The notes under the pieces were generated by a model that did no database searches, was not told the origin of the DNA, and saw nothing but the letters and a program-made list of their open reading frames with translations. From the NCBI RefSeq assembly GCF_002368035.1, contig NZ_AP018222.1:372001-436000 (forward strand): 64,000 bases of DNA, read 5' to 3'. Position 1 is the stretch's first letter. Each line of letters begins with the position of its first letter. Below, piece after piece: positions 37,967 to 47,067 of this stretch. Position numbers and translations under genes: made by a program. This DNA comes from Nostoc linckia NIES-25 (GTDB taxonomy: Bacteria; Cyanobacteriota; Cyanobacteriia; Cyanobacteriales; Nostocaceae).

Positions 37967-38135
37967 GAAAGGGGAAGGGGGGAAGGGGGGGGAAGGGGGA
38001 AAGGGGAAGGGGGAAGGGGGAAAGGGGAAGGGGGAAAGGGGGAAAGGGGGAAAGGGAAAAAGGGAAAGATTAAATTTATTCCTTTTCCCTTTAACCTTTA
38101 ACCTTTTCCCCTCCCTCCTCCCTCCTGCCTTTCCC
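37967..38135. repeat. GGGGAAGGGGGAAAGG array with inverted partner
   Basis: An array of G-rich units is followed by its complement (CCTTTTCCCTTTAACCTTTAACC and CCTCCCTCCTCCC) with a short AT-rich turn. It can fold into a hairpin about 160 nt long. Frames through it are not genes. Confidence 0.75.
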
Positions 38136-38143
38136 CAGTACCC

Positions 38144-38668
38144 CTACTGAGGTCGTCCGTAATGAGCTTTACCTTGACCGTCTGTAGTTTCAAGCACTAG
38201 AACTTGCTGTCCGTAGTCATTGGTTTCAATCGACCACTGGTAGGTTTCAGGCTTTGCTGAATTGCGACTGGAGTAGGTGCGTCCGCTATTACAGATTTGC
38301 CCTTGGGAGGTGCTGTCGCTAGGTTGGAAAGTCAAACGACCGGCTTCAACTTTGACTTTGCCTTTTTCCTCTATGAATAGGTTAGATGTGCAGTTGTAGG
38401 TGGTAATTTGAATCAGCCTTCTTCGTTGGTAGTTACCGTTAGAGGCCAGTTGAAATTCATCGCTAGAACCGTTCGGGGCTGCTGGGCGTCCTGTGTAGCT
38501 GTCTTGGTATTGGATGGATGAAATTCGACCATAGCGCCACTCACCTTGGAGTTCGTTAGGCACTCCAGCATCATTTTGAGCGTGACTGGCGGTTGGGTAA
38601 AAAACAAGGCTGGCATTGAGACCTAAACCGAGGACACTAGCAGCTAAGAGACGAGTAGCTTTTGACAT
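38144..38668 (-). CDS. Secreted hypothetical protein
   Basis: 174 residues from the ATG at 38668; the frame upstream would overlap the cupin gene and lacks a signal. A signal peptide (core LLAASVLGLGLNASLVF, cleavage near SHAQ) is followed by a beta-rich domain beginning VPNELQGEWRYGRISSIQYQDSYTG, with two Cys (YNCTSN, GQICNSG). It resembles small lipocalin-like or META-like extracytoplasmic beta barrels, but the family was not identified. Confidence 0.6.
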   Translation of the reverse strand: MSKATRLLAASVLGLGLNASLVFYPTASHAQNDAGVPNELQGEWRYGRISSIQYQDSYTGRPAAPNGSSDEFQLASNGNYQRRRLIQITTYNCTSNLFIEEKGKVKVEAGRLTFQPSDSTSQGQICNSGRTYSSRNSAKPETYQWSIETNDYGQQVLVLETTDGQGKAHYGRPQ

Positions 38669-38753
38669 ATGACTTTTTAGGAATAGATTTATGAACGAGA
38701 ATTCTGAATTATGCTCTATATATTGTTTGTATTTACTCGATGCAGTTTCCAAT

Positions 38754-39206
38754 TTATCCAGCAAACTGCAATCCGTATTTGTTGAAAACAGGCTGTACTT
38801 TTTCCATGTTTACTAGTGGACTATCTGCTACTTCGCCCATTTCTTCATAAAACTTTTTCGCTCCCTTGGGTGCAATTAAAACTAAGAATTTAGTAGTAGC
38901 AGAACGAACTTTGAAGGCGTGCGGTGCATTGTGAGGAATGTTAACGAAACAGCCTGGTGATGCCAAAATTGTTTCTGTACCAATTTGGATGTCTACTTCA
39001 CCTTCTAGAATATAAAACGCTTCTTCCCAGGGATGAGTGTGCAGTGGCGGGCCATTTTCTTGTGTATCTGTAATTTCATAAACTGCCCAAGTTCCGTTTG
39101 TTTCTTCGCCGGTTGCTTTGGTTGTAAAATGTGCGCCAAGAACTGAAAATTGGTTGCCTTCTCCTGGTGTTAGAACAATTGGTTTACGCATGGTTGAAGT
39201 TTGCAT
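38754..39206 (-). CDS. Cupin-domain protein
   Basis: 150 residues. Cupin motif 1 is near 55-70 (PPLHTHPWEEAFYILEGEVDIQ) with two His and a Glu as metal ligands, and motif 2 is near 85-105 (GCFVNIPHNAPHAFKV). It could be a dioxygenase-like or sugar/quercetin-type small cupin; the substrate is unknown. It may bind Fe, Mn or another metal. Starts at 39206 (MQTSTMRK; a downstream Met is possible). The secreted-protein gene follows it after about 85 bp, and they may be co-transcribed. Confidence 0.82.
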   Translation of the reverse strand: MQTSTMRKPIVLTPGEGNQFSVLGAHFTTKATGEETNGTWAVYEITDTQENGPPLHTHPWEEAFYILEGEVDIQIGTETILASPGCFVNIPHNAPHAFKVRSATTKFLVLIAPKGAKKFYEEMGEVADSPLVNMEKVQPVFNKYGLQFAG

Positions 39207-39411
39207 ATAAGCTATTCCTTGTTGTGTAATTTAGTAGATTTCAGCTACAAACTTGATTTGATGTTTATTAGATTAGCGATAGATAGGGGAGAAGTAGGGG
39301 AGACAATTGGATAATTGATATTTTTTTTGTAACTGATTATTAAGGAACTGAACTAACATAAAATTTTCTAAGAATAATAAGTAACCCATTCTGGCGAAAG
39401 TCGATATTGTG

Positions 39412-40953
39412 ATGCTTAACCGATCGCTCAAATTTCCCAAAGCTGACATTTTAGTAATTGATGACACACCAGAAAACCTAAACCTCCTATCTGCTATGCT
39501 GACGGAGCAGGGATATAAAGTAAGGAGTGTTACTAAAGGTTCTACGGGTTTACGGGGAGCAAATGCAGTTCCTCCAGACTTGATTTTGTTGGATGTGAAT
39601 ATGCCTGAGATGAATGGCTATGAAGTCTGTCAAAATTTGAAGGCAAGCGATCGCACTCGTGAAATCCCTGTAATTTTTATCAGTGCTTTGGGTGATGTGC
39701 TAGATAAAATCAAAGCTTTTGCAGTTGGCGGGGTAGACTACATCACTAAACCTTTTCAATTAGAAGAGGTTTTAGCGCGGATTGAAAATCATTTGACGAT
39801 TCGGCAATTGCAACAACAACTCCAAGCCCAAAATCAGCAATTGCAGCAGGAAATCCACGATCGCACTAAAGCAGAACAGAAGTTTGCGATAGTTTTTCGC
39901 TCTAGTCCCAACCCAATCGCCATCGCTACAGTTTCGGAAGCTCGTTTTCTTGATGTCAATGCCAGTTTCTTAAGAATCGGCGGCTATTCTCTAGAGGAAG
40001 TCATCGGACACACCGCGACTGAACTTGATTTAGGGAAAAATACAGTAGCATTCGCCCAAAAAATCCAACTTCTGCCGGAAACTGGCTCGCTTTACAATCA
40101 AGAATTTGAATTTTCTACTAAATCTGGTGAAGTCAAAACTATATTAATATCTATCGAGTTGATTGACTTAGCTGGAGTTCCGTGTGGTTTATTAATTGCC
40201 AATGACATCACCGAACGCAAACGTCTAGAAAACGAGTTTATTTCTTTAGTCAGTCATGAATTGCGTACACCTTTGACTTCCACAATGGGAGCATTAGATT
40301 TGTTGGGTGCAGGACAATTAGGAACTCTCACCCCACAAGGACAAAAAGTCCTGAGCATTGCCACAACTAATACTGAACGCCTGATGCGCTTGGTGAACGA
40401 TATTCTCGATTTAGAACGGATGAAATCGGGCAAAATCTTCATGCGAAGCGCCAAGTGCAATATTGCCGAATTGCTAATTACGGCAACCGAAGCAATGCAA
40501 GCAATGGCTGATAAATTACAAGTCCAACTAATTGTCAATCCTTTGACAGTTGAACTTTGGGCAGATTCCGATCGCCTAATACAAACATTGACAAATTTAC
40601 TCAGTAATGCTATCAAGTTTTCGGAACCAGGCGATCGCGTGTGGATTAGTGCTATTCTCTCGGAATCTAAAACCGTTGACTCTCAAGAAAGCCAGAATTC
40701 CCTTACTTCCTCACCCAACTACGTTTTGATTACCATCCAAGATGAAGGTCGAGGAATACCTGAAGATAAATTACAAATTATCTTCGAGCGTTTTCAGCAG
40801 GTAGATGCATCTGATTCCCGTAACAAAGGAGGAACGGGTTTAGGACTTGCCATTTGTCGGAATATTGTGCAGCAACATAACGGTAAAATCTGGGTTCAGA
40901 GCATTTTAGGGCAAGGTAGTACATTTTATGTGCTGTTACCTTTAACTAGCTAA
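39412..40953 (+). CDS. Hybrid response regulator/PAS sensor histidine kinase
   Basis: 513 residues. A receiver (about 12-125; ILVIDDTPENL, phospho-Asp in ILLDVNMPEM, Lys in YITKPF) is followed by a coiled coil, a PAS domain (about 155-270), HisKA (His in FISLVSHELRTPL near 285) and HATPase_c (NLLSNAIKF, DEGRGIPED, GGTGLGLAI). Cytosolic. A receiver at the N-terminus makes this an acceptor of phosphate from another kinase, or an internal switch. It is followed 110 bp downstream by a single-domain response regulator, a likely partner. The ATG at 39412 is preferred over the GTG codon just before it. Confidence 0.9.
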   Translation: MLNRSLKFPKADILVIDDTPENLNLLSAMLTEQGYKVRSVTKGSTGLRGANAVPPDLILLDVNMPEMNGYEVCQNLKASDRTREIPVIFISALGDVLDKIKAFAVGGVDYITKPFQLEEVLARIENHLTIRQLQQQLQAQNQQLQQEIHDRTKAEQKFAIVFRSSPNPIAIATVSEARFLDVNASFLRIGGYSLEEVIGHTATELDLGKNTVAFAQKIQLLPETGSLYNQEFEFSTKSGEVKTILISIELIDLAGVPCGLLIANDITERKRLENEFISLVSHELRTPLTSTMGALDLLGAGQLGTLTPQGQKVLSIATTNTERLMRLVNDILDLERMKSGKIFMRSAKCNIAELLITATEAMQAMADKLQVQLIVNPLTVELWADSDRLIQTLTNLLSNAIKFSEPGDRVWISAILSESKTVDSQESQNSLTSSPNYVLITIQDEGRGIPEDKLQIIFERFQQVDASDSRNKGGTGLGLAICRNIVQQHNGKIWVQSILGQGSTFYVLLPLTS

Positions 40954-41062
40954 GTTATAAATGAAAAACTACAAAATTACCCTACTTTTCCCCGATCGCA
41001 TTTTAGAATAATTTCAGAACGGTCAAGCTAACCAGCATCACATATCATGCGAGAGTGACATA

Positions 41063-41437
41063 ATGAACAGAAGTATCTTGATTGTTGATGATGAAGAAGA
41101 TGTGCAGGCGATCGCAAAATTAGGATTAGAAATGGGTGCTGGTTGGAACGTGTTGACTGCTTGTTCTGGTCGGGAAGCGTTGAATGTAGCTGCCAACTTT
41201 AAGCTTGATGTTATTTTATTAGATATGATGATGCCTGATATGGATGGGCGTGCCACTCTGCAACGACTCAAGGCTAATCCTGTCACTCAGTCAATTCCAG
41301 TAATTTTACTAACTGCTAAAGTCCAGGATTCAGACCGGGATAGCTTTACAGGCTTAGATGTAGCTGCTGTCTTTGCCAAGCCTTTTCGTCCTCTGAAACT
41401 GGCAGGACAAATCAGCGAAGCATTGGGTTGGTGCTGA
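41063..41437 (+). CDS. Single-domain response regulator (CheY-like)
   Basis: 124 residues, one receiver domain: acidic IVDDEED, phospho-Asp in VILLDMMMPDMDG, Thr/Ser in ILLTAKV and Lys in FAKPFRP. No output domain. The most likely phospho-donor is the kinase directly upstream; targets downstream of such stand-alone receivers are usually other proteins. Confidence 0.9.
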   Translation: MNRSILIVDDEEDVQAIAKLGLEMGAGWNVLTACSGREALNVAANFKLDVILLDMMMPDMDGRATLQRLKANPVTQSIPVILLTAKVQDSDRDSFTGLDVAAVFAKPFRPLKLAGQISEALGWC

Positions 41438-42040
41438 TAAGCTGATGGGTTTTTAAATTGCATAGTTCAACTGACTAGGAAAACGCAGAAGGGCACGCAA
41501 TTTAAAATAATTACTAATTCGCCAAAAATTAGTTTAACTAACTGTTGAGAAAATAGAGCGATCGCTTAAAAATTTAACGTGAGTTCGACGAACCTCTCCC
41601 TGGCTTGAACTAATGTGATTTGAATCATAATTTGACCAAACGGTCACGAAATACTTCAAAAGCAGTTAGGACAAATGTGACTGAAAGGAAAAGATTGCCG
41701 TTTTTTAAAGTAAAAGCTTGCCGCAGTAAAGGCTGAAACTCTTGTTATGTCAATTAATTCTGAATTAATTGTCAAATTTCATTCAAGAATAAGTCTGCCG
41801 TGAGTCCCACGCTAAATGTAGGCTTTTGGAGCATTTTTATGCTTTGCGATGGCGTACCCGCCCGCCGGAGGCGATCGCACTCTCGCAAGACGGGTATTTG
41901 ACCACGAAACCAGTCTGGCTATAGGTTCGGCAAGCTTATCCTTTAATTTTTGGCAATTTTTTCCTTTAAGTCACAACAAAATATGCTTCACAACTTGAGC
42001 AACGAGTTCTTTCATGAGAATGATAATCGGAATATTAGAG
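41438..42040. other. Spacer without recognised genes
   Basis: HIP1-containing spacer with an ACGTGAGTTCGACG motif near 41578 that also occurs near 54663. A GCCCGCCGGAGGCGATCGC stretch lies near 41860. No gene or stable RNA recognised. Confidence 0.5.
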
Positions 42041-42081
42041 AGAGAGGGAAGAGCCATCTGTAGACAGCCTCTACCCTCTCT
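42041..42081. terminator. Stem-loop downstream of the CoA-transferase island gene
   Basis: AGAGAGGGAAGAGCC and GCCTCTACCCTCTCT form a 15-bp arm pair with two mismatches and an 11-nt loop. It follows the minus-strand small frame and could end that transcript, though a clear T-run is absent. Confidence 0.45.
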
Positions 42082-42097
42082 TGCATGATTATTATTC

Positions 42098-42235
42098 TTA
42101 TGAAGCTCCTGACTGTGACTCATCCCCAACAGGATCTCGCTTAGGTTTGCGTTGTCCGACACGTGTGGCCGATTTTTTCTTGGTGCTGAAATCTGTTTGT
42201 TCTTGTGGCCAAAATTGAGAGCAAATCAAAGCCAT
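42098..42235 (-). CDS. Possible 45-aa frame overlapping the CoA-transferase end
   Basis: ATG at 42235 lies within the last codons of the CoA-transferase gene (overlap of 10 bases in a different frame), and the frame ends at 42098. The product is polar and basic (QEQTDFSTKKKSATRVG; QRKPKRDPVGDESQSGAS). Overlap of this sort permits translational coupling. It may equally be a remnant of a longer gene; there is no family match. Confidence 0.3.
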   Translation of the reverse strand: MALICSQFWPQEQTDFSTKKKSATRVGQRKPKRDPVGDESQSGAS

Positions 42236-43599
42236 TCAGCCAATGAGGAACCTAACGGCGATGACGGTAAATCCCAATACATCGGACAACCTTCTATAAC
42301 TAAAGGTGGTTTCAGACGCTGTGCCGCCCCCCACGCTGTAGCTTCGATGGCTGGAGCGAGATCATTCCTATTCTCCGCCTCAATCTTTGCAGCAAGACCA
42401 TTTTCAAGCGGATAACAAGCAAGTATTGCTGCTGTTCTGGCAAGCGAAGCCCGTACTTCCATACCTTGGCCGCTCGTCACACGCCTAATTAAGCCTCGGA
42501 TCGCTGCTGCAGCAAGCAAATACCCCGTTGCATGATCGAGAGCCTGCACGGGCAACGGAAATGGGCAGTTTTTATTTGCTTTGACCATCCCGGTATGTGC
42601 AATACCGCTTGACATCTGTACCAGGCTATCAAATCCCCTACGCAATTTCCATGGCCCGTTCCAGCCATAAGCATTGAGTGAAATATCAACCAGCCCTGGA
42701 CGCAACTTTTGTCTTTCTTCACTGTCAAGACCAAGATTTGCCAGTGCCCCAGTTCGGTATCCATGTATAATTACATCGGCATCACCCAACAGTTTTTTCA
42801 GTGTGGCCATACCGTTGGCATTCTTTAGATCGAGCCGGGCACAGCGCTTGCCTAATACAACTTCCGGCACAGCACCTGGTTCTTCCCATCCTATCGGATC
42901 GATACGCAATACTTGCGCCCCATAACTGGCAAGAAATCGTGTGGCAACGGGACCAGCAAGAACTCTGGTCAGGTCAAGTACACGTATGCCTTTTAAAGGC
43001 CGCCCTGCCGGAATTAGCCAGTTTGGCATATGAGCGGAATCCGTAGCAGAAATGTGTAGAAGCGGCTCAGTGGCTACCGCTCGCCCCTGAGCGTGCCTGC
43101 TCCAATCTTCTGCCGATCTCATAACGGCGGCACAACCGTTTGCAGAAACTATTGCATCTTCAAGCTCATTTGCTTGCCAACTCGCAACAGCCTTCGTTAC
43201 GGCTTCTCTATCTTCTGAACAACCAAGCACTTGCAGTGCAGCACGGCGATGGTGCACTGCATTGGTGTGTAATCTTATCCAGTGGTCACTTGCCTTATAA
43301 TCACCGGCCACTGCATCCCATGGCGGAGGCAACTGCCACCCTATTGGACGTAACGATCTAGAAAACCACATGGATGCAAGCCGTCGATCTACCTGAATTC
43401 GCGGCATCTTGCCACTGCGTATGGCAATAAATTCGGCAACCGCCATTCCAGCAGATGCAAGTGATGCTATCGCCAAATCGGTAACAGCATAGACCGATGC
43501 CAGATCGCCAACACCAGATACATTGACAATATCCATTGCGGCAAGCGACCCGCCAAATGCTTCCTGGATTTCTGCTATGATGCTTTTATGCATGGCCAT
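42226..43599 (-). CDS. Family III (CaiB/BaiF) CoA-transferase-like protein
   Basis: 457 residues. Residues 205-457 carry the class III core (PLKGIRVLDLTRVLAGPVATRFLASYGAQVLRID, GKRCARLDLKN, DVIIHGYR, RGFDSLVQMSSGIAHTG, with a candidate catalytic Asp in GFDSLVQ). Residues 1-200 look like a second, diverged half-domain. The gene transfers CoA between carboxylic acids in known relatives, but its substrate is unknown. It lacks any GCGATCGC site and is visibly more GC-rich than its neighbours. It is flanked by a MITE-like element and a xisH/xisI scar, suggesting transfer. Confidence 0.78.
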   Translation of the reverse strand: MAMHKSIIAEIQEAFGGSLAAMDIVNVSGVGDLASVYAVTDLAIASLASAGMAVAEFIAIRSGKMPRIQVDRRLASMWFSRSLRPIGWQLPPPWDAVAGDYKASDHWIRLHTNAVHHRRAALQVLGCSEDREAVTKAVASWQANELEDAIVSANGCAAVMRSAEDWSRHAQGRAVATEPLLHISATDSAHMPNWLIPAGRPLKGIRVLDLTRVLAGPVATRFLASYGAQVLRIDPIGWEEPGAVPEVVLGKRCARLDLKNANGMATLKKLLGDADVIIHGYRTGALANLGLDSEERQKLRPGLVDISLNAYGWNGPWKLRRGFDSLVQMSSGIAHTGMVKANKNCPFPLPVQALDHATGYLLAAAAIRGLIRRVTSGQGMEVRASLARTAAILACYPLENGLAAKIEAENRNDLAPAIEATAWGAAQRLKPPLVIEGCPMYWDLPSSPLGSSLAEWL

Positions 43600-43642
43600 A
43601 ATATACCATCAAGCTGCCGCTTCCGGTATGGCGATGTACTGT

Positions 43643-43853
43643 CAGTAGACCAAAAAGTTTTCCAGAAGCCTTACCAGTCCTTGATTTCCGCTTGGGAATA
43701 TCAAAAGCCGAAATCAGCTTATAAGGAGCGTTTCAAGAACTTTTGTTCTGGGTGGACTTTTTGGCGATCGCAACTGGCTATGATTGGTAGTCCGAAAACC
43801 GACGGTTCAAACCCTTATTCTTTCGTCAAATCCTAAAAGTTTTCGGTCTACTG
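43643..43853. mobile_element. MITE-like element, 211 bp, with inverted ends
   Basis: CAGTAGACCAAAAAGTTTT at 43643 and AAAAGTTTTCGGTCTACTG at 43835-43853 are inverted, matching at 17 of 19 positions. The interior has a TGATTTCCGCTT/AAGCCGAAATCA hairpin. Too short for a transposase. No target duplication recognised. An 82-codon frame across it is not supported. Confidence 0.55.
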
Positions 43854-43957
43854 AATTTGGCCATTTTTTGGGTAAAACCATAACTAATACCATTTCACGA
43901 AAAATCTGATGTAGATGTAGGTTGGGTTGAGCAACGTAGACGATTATCAATAAAAGA

Positions 43958-44020
43958 ATGCCTGCAAAATATATCTACCACGATGCAGTGAAAAATGCTC
44001 TAATCATGATATTGTTCTAG
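43958..44020 (+). pseudogene. xisH remnant (first 16 codons)
   Basis: ATG CCT GCA AAA... encodes MPAKYIYHDAVKNALI, which matches the conserved start of XisH (fdxN-element excision controlling factor) nearly perfectly. The frame then breaks (ILF-stop). XisH works with XisI in Nostoc relatives as a DNA-element excision factor; here only the start remains. Confidence 0.75.
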
Positions 44021-44070
44021 CCTTTCATCCTCCTGAAGAAAGAAAATACACCGAATTTGCTATTGCTTAG
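44005..44070 (+). pseudogene. xisI remnant (last 21 codons)
   Basis: Read in a different frame from 44005, the sequence encodes HDIVLAFHPPEERKYTEFAI then A and a stop, the conserved end of XisI-type proteins. It joins directly to the xisH start, with the rest of xisH and the first part of xisI missing. An intragenic deletion of the pair is the simplest explanation. Confidence 0.72.
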
Positions 44071-44162
44071 CCGTAGTCACAGCTTGAGTTTTCAGACGTT
44101 AAACCCAAACTACAATTAGTCTTTTCGGCTTCCTCTCAAACCTTTTTATCGGAAATTGTTTT

Positions 44163-45053
44163 TTAATTTGCTAGCCAAAAAGCGACATTACGCACATAGG
44201 TTTTGATATCTTCCAAAGCGCGTGGCTCTTTTTTCATACCATCTCCCGGTGCTTCATCTACAAAAGTAGGACAGCCTTTTTCAATATCCCAGTTGTAATC
44301 TACTAAATGGTGAAAACTGGAATTAGCTACTGCTCGTCCTAATACATTTCCCCGTGCATCTTGATGATGCTCAATTACTACAACAAGATTGAACTTACGG
44401 TCAGTAATTAAACTTTTTCCTAAAGCAATTACTCGTGCATTCTCATTTGCTAAAGGTTTGCCAATACCACCTTCGTGGGGATGAGCGGGAAAAAATTCGA
44501 TGTATCCTGAAGGTGAATTGGGGTTTTTCAAAACTTCGTGAATGGGTTCGATAATGGTAATTTTTTGATAATCGCCGTTAGCCCCAGAATGATAATTAGG
44601 CCAAGAAATATAAGTTGTATATGAATCATCTCGACTCCAGCGAGATTCATCAGGGTCGGGGTTTTTTGTGTTGAAATAATGGACATCTCCAATGTCAATT
44701 AAACCGCACATCGAACAACCCATATCTTGATGATCGCGTGTTGTTAGAATACCGCCGCCGCGTTGTCGAAAAGCATTAATCCCGGCAATATCCTTATCGG
44801 TTAAACCGTCACCGACATCTAAGGCAAATAGCCAAAGTTCATCAAAATCTGATTTATCAAGTGTACTTAATACTGGGTCACCCCCAGATGCATTAGGCTC
44901 GTAATCGCGTCCCGTAACTTCAAATAAAACATTTCCCGCTTCATCTTTAATTGATGCTAAGTAATCTTGCAACATCGAGAAACGAAAAATGCTCCAATCA
45001 TCTTCAGTTGTAGGAATCGTAGTCTGCAAAAGAATACGAATTGGTTTTGCCAT
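44163..45053 (-). CDS. Conserved protein, glutamine-amidotransferase-like fold
   Basis: 296 residues. Repeated beta-alpha pattern in ILLQTTIPTTEDDWSIFRF, DFDELWLFALDVGDGLTDK, INAFRQRGGGILTTRDHQD and VIALGKSLITDRKFNLVVVIEHH suggests a Rossmann-like ThuA or class I amidotransferase-type fold. A GCSMCGLIDIG Cys pair and DHQD could be active-site residues. The family is not named by me. Cytosolic; no signal peptide. ATG at 45053. Confidence 0.5.
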   Translation of the reverse strand: MAKPIRILLQTTIPTTEDDWSIFRFSMLQDYLASIKDEAGNVLFEVTGRDYEPNASGGDPVLSTLDKSDFDELWLFALDVGDGLTDKDIAGINAFRQRGGGILTTRDHQDMGCSMCGLIDIGDVHYFNTKNPDPDESRWSRDDSYTTYISWPNYHSGANGDYQKITIIEPIHEVLKNPNSPSGYIEFFPAHPHEGGIGKPLANENARVIALGKSLITDRKFNLVVVIEHHQDARGNVLGRAVANSSFHHLVDYNWDIEKGCPTFVDEAPGDGMKKEPRALEDIKTYVRNVAFWLAN

Positions 45054-45318
45054 AACCTGTGCTAGACGAATACCACAATAGAGTATAGCGATCGCTTTGC
45101 GCTAATGCTTAAATAATTCCTAAACATCTCTCCGAAGTATGAAAATATTTCATTACTCTAGGTAGTAGCGCTGACCGTTGAGAATGGCTAAGCTAGATAA
45201 ATGTGATTTACTATCGGCCGACCAAATAGATCTTCATGTAGCGCGTGCTGCGGTTTTCTGCCTGTCTGGGTAGCTTCTATTCAACGTTCTTTAGCACAGC
45301 AACAGACATAAAACAGAT

Positions 45319-45849
45319 ATGAAAGCAGAACAACTCCTAAAAAATTATGCCGCGGGCATAAGAGATTTTACTGGTGTCAACTTGAGTGAGGCAAACCTCA
45401 GGGAAGCTAACCTCAAAGGCGCAATTTTAGATAAAGCCATCTTAGACGGAGCTAATTTGAGTCACGCAAATTTAGCACAAACTAGTTTTGTGGGTGCAGA
45501 CTTGAATGGAGCAGATTTAAGTGATGCAAACCTTAGTGGTAGCAACTTAACTGGAGCAATCTTAGATGGAGCAATCTTAGATGGAGCAACATTAGATGGA
45601 GCTAATTTGAGTCAGGCTGATTTGACAGTTGCCAAGCTGATTGATACTAACTTAACCGAGGCGGAGTTGCAGCAAGCAAGCTTAATTGCTGCCAATTTAA
45701 ATGGAGCCGATTTGAGTGGCGCAGATTTAACAGTAGCTGATTTGTCTCAAGCAAACCTTAGCGAAGCAGACTTAAACCAGGCAAATCTAAGCGGAGCAAA
45801 TTTAGAGGGAGCCAATATAGAAGGGACAATTTTGGATGAGAATGGGTAA
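45319..45849 (+). CDS. Pentapeptide-repeat protein
   Basis: 176 residues with about 28 A(D/N)LXX-type repeats from residue 18 to the end (NLSEANLREANLKGAIL, ANLSGANLEGANIEG). These fold as a right-handed quadrilateral beta helix. Such proteins are abundant in Nostoc. Known members mimic DNA (MfpA/Qnr) or have cell-envelope roles; no function can be given here. No signal or membrane segment. The DNA coding repeats is repeated too (GATGGAGCAATCTTA at 45563-45600). Confidence 0.9.
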   Translation: MKAEQLLKNYAAGIRDFTGVNLSEANLREANLKGAILDKAILDGANLSHANLAQTSFVGADLNGADLSDANLSGSNLTGAILDGAILDGATLDGANLSQADLTVAKLIDTNLTEAELQQASLIAANLNGADLSGADLTVADLSQANLSEADLNQANLSGANLEGANIEGTILDENG

Positions 45850-45854
45850 AAGGG

Positions 45855-46135
45855 CATGGGGCAGGGGGCAGGGGGCAGGGGGCAGGGGGCAGGGGAAAAG
45901 GTTAAAGGTTAAAGGGAAAAGGAATAAATTTTATCTTTCCCTTTTTTCCCTTACCCCTTTCCCCTTTTCCCTTTAACCCTTTCCCTTTCCCCTTTTCCCT
46001 TTAACCCTTTCCCTTTCCCCTTTTCCCTTTAACCCTTTCCCTTTCCCCTTTTCCCTTTAACCCTTTCCCTTTCCCCTTTTCCCTTTAACCCTTTCCCTTT
46101 CCCTTTCCCCTTTTCCCTTTTACCTTTCCCCTTGG
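45855..46135. repeat. GGGCAGG array and (CCCTTTCCCCTTTTCCCTTTAA)n array
   Basis: Five copies of GGGGGCA-type units come first, then AAAGGTTAAAGGG, then at least five units of about 28 bp (CCCTTTCCCTTTCC CCTTTT type). The latter pairs with the AAAGGGAAAAGG arrays elsewhere (47068, 37967). Confidence 0.8.
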
Positions 46136-46170
46136 CGAAGCCATCTCCACCCCCATCTCCCCAGTCCCTC

Positions 46171-46950
46171 TTAGACTAAGTAACTCGTATTCGGTACGAT
46201 CGCAAAGAAGGCATACTCATACCAAGCAGTCCAGATGAAACTGCGAATCCATCGCTGGCGCTTTTCGGGACTCAATTCATATTCAAATGCGCCACGTGCA
46301 GGATCGATGGAAGAGAGGTGAGAGTTGCAACCGCAGCCGTGTTGATAAGTAAAACCGTATTTTGAGGCAATACTTTGCACCTTCATCTGGATTGCAAATA
46401 CCTTGCCTGCATGGAGCATGGCATCCCAAGAACGCTTATGTTCTATATCACGGGGATCGAATCTTAAGGCACGTTCTTCAAAAACATAATCCCGGTAGAT
46501 TGGTGCTAAATGCACGTGATAGAAGCTGGCAGGCAGTTCATAACCAAATTCATTGAATAAATCTATACCAATATGAGCTACTTTTACTTGCTCGGCATAC
46601 TCGATTCCCTTTGATTCTAAATCTTGGAGAATTTCTGCAAAATTCGGATAGCTGTCTTTTTTAAAGTCTTGTCCAAAAAATTCTAGGGTTTCCCACGCTA
46701 GTTGTGCAAAGATTTGACAGAAGGACGGTATTAAGTGAGCTAGTTGGGGGCGATCGCTAAACAAATCAACGTCACCATGCTCTAATTTGTATAGAAATAA
46801 CTGTGCCATCTCAACATAACTTTGGGGATCGGAAAGTCCCACACTCGTGGTTCCTCTCGCAATCTCTTGCCATATAGCGGGTAGTTGAGAAACCTGAACC
46901 GCATTTTCTCCGGCGATGACTGCAACACGAGGACATTCGAGAAGTTGCAT
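46171..46950 (-). CDS. Hypothetical protein with an HGCGCNSH motif
   Basis: 259 residues from the ATG at 46950. Almost wholly helical and aromatic-rich (AQLFLYKLEHGDVDLF, FCQIFAQLAWETLEFFGQDF, IWTAWYEYAFFAIVPN). A conserved-looking HGCGCNSH near residue 208 could bind iron, haem or zinc; this is an inference. No signal or membrane helix clear. No name for the family. Possibly a haem-oxygenase-like or oxygenase-like helical bundle, given long helices with E..H patterns, but this is not shown. Confidence 0.5.
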   Translation of the reverse strand: MQLLECPRVAVIAGENAVQVSQLPAIWQEIARGTTSVGLSDPQSYVEMAQLFLYKLEHGDVDLFSDRPQLAHLIPSFCQIFAQLAWETLEFFGQDFKKDSYPNFAEILQDLESKGIEYAEQVKVAHIGIDLFNEFGYELPASFYHVHLAPIYRDYVFEERALRFDPRDIEHKRSWDAMLHAGKVFAIQMKVQSIASKYGFTYQHGCGCNSHLSSIDPARGAFEYELSPEKRQRWIRSFIWTAWYEYAFFAIVPNTSYLV

Positions 46951-47067
46951 CGACAATCTCCATTTAAGACTTTTATGTAATTTACACTAAGTAATCCCTT
47001 CTCGGTATTCTCCACATAATTAAAAAATCTTTGACAGACCGTCTTAGGGGGAGATGGCTTCGCCAAG

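Noticed and set aside
37886..38101. 71-codon plus-strand frame
   Set aside because: Most is GKG/GEG repeats from the G-rich array, not a protein-like sequence.
43588..43836. 82-codon frame across the MITE-like element
   Set aside because: It spans the inverted end and interior hairpin and has no family match.
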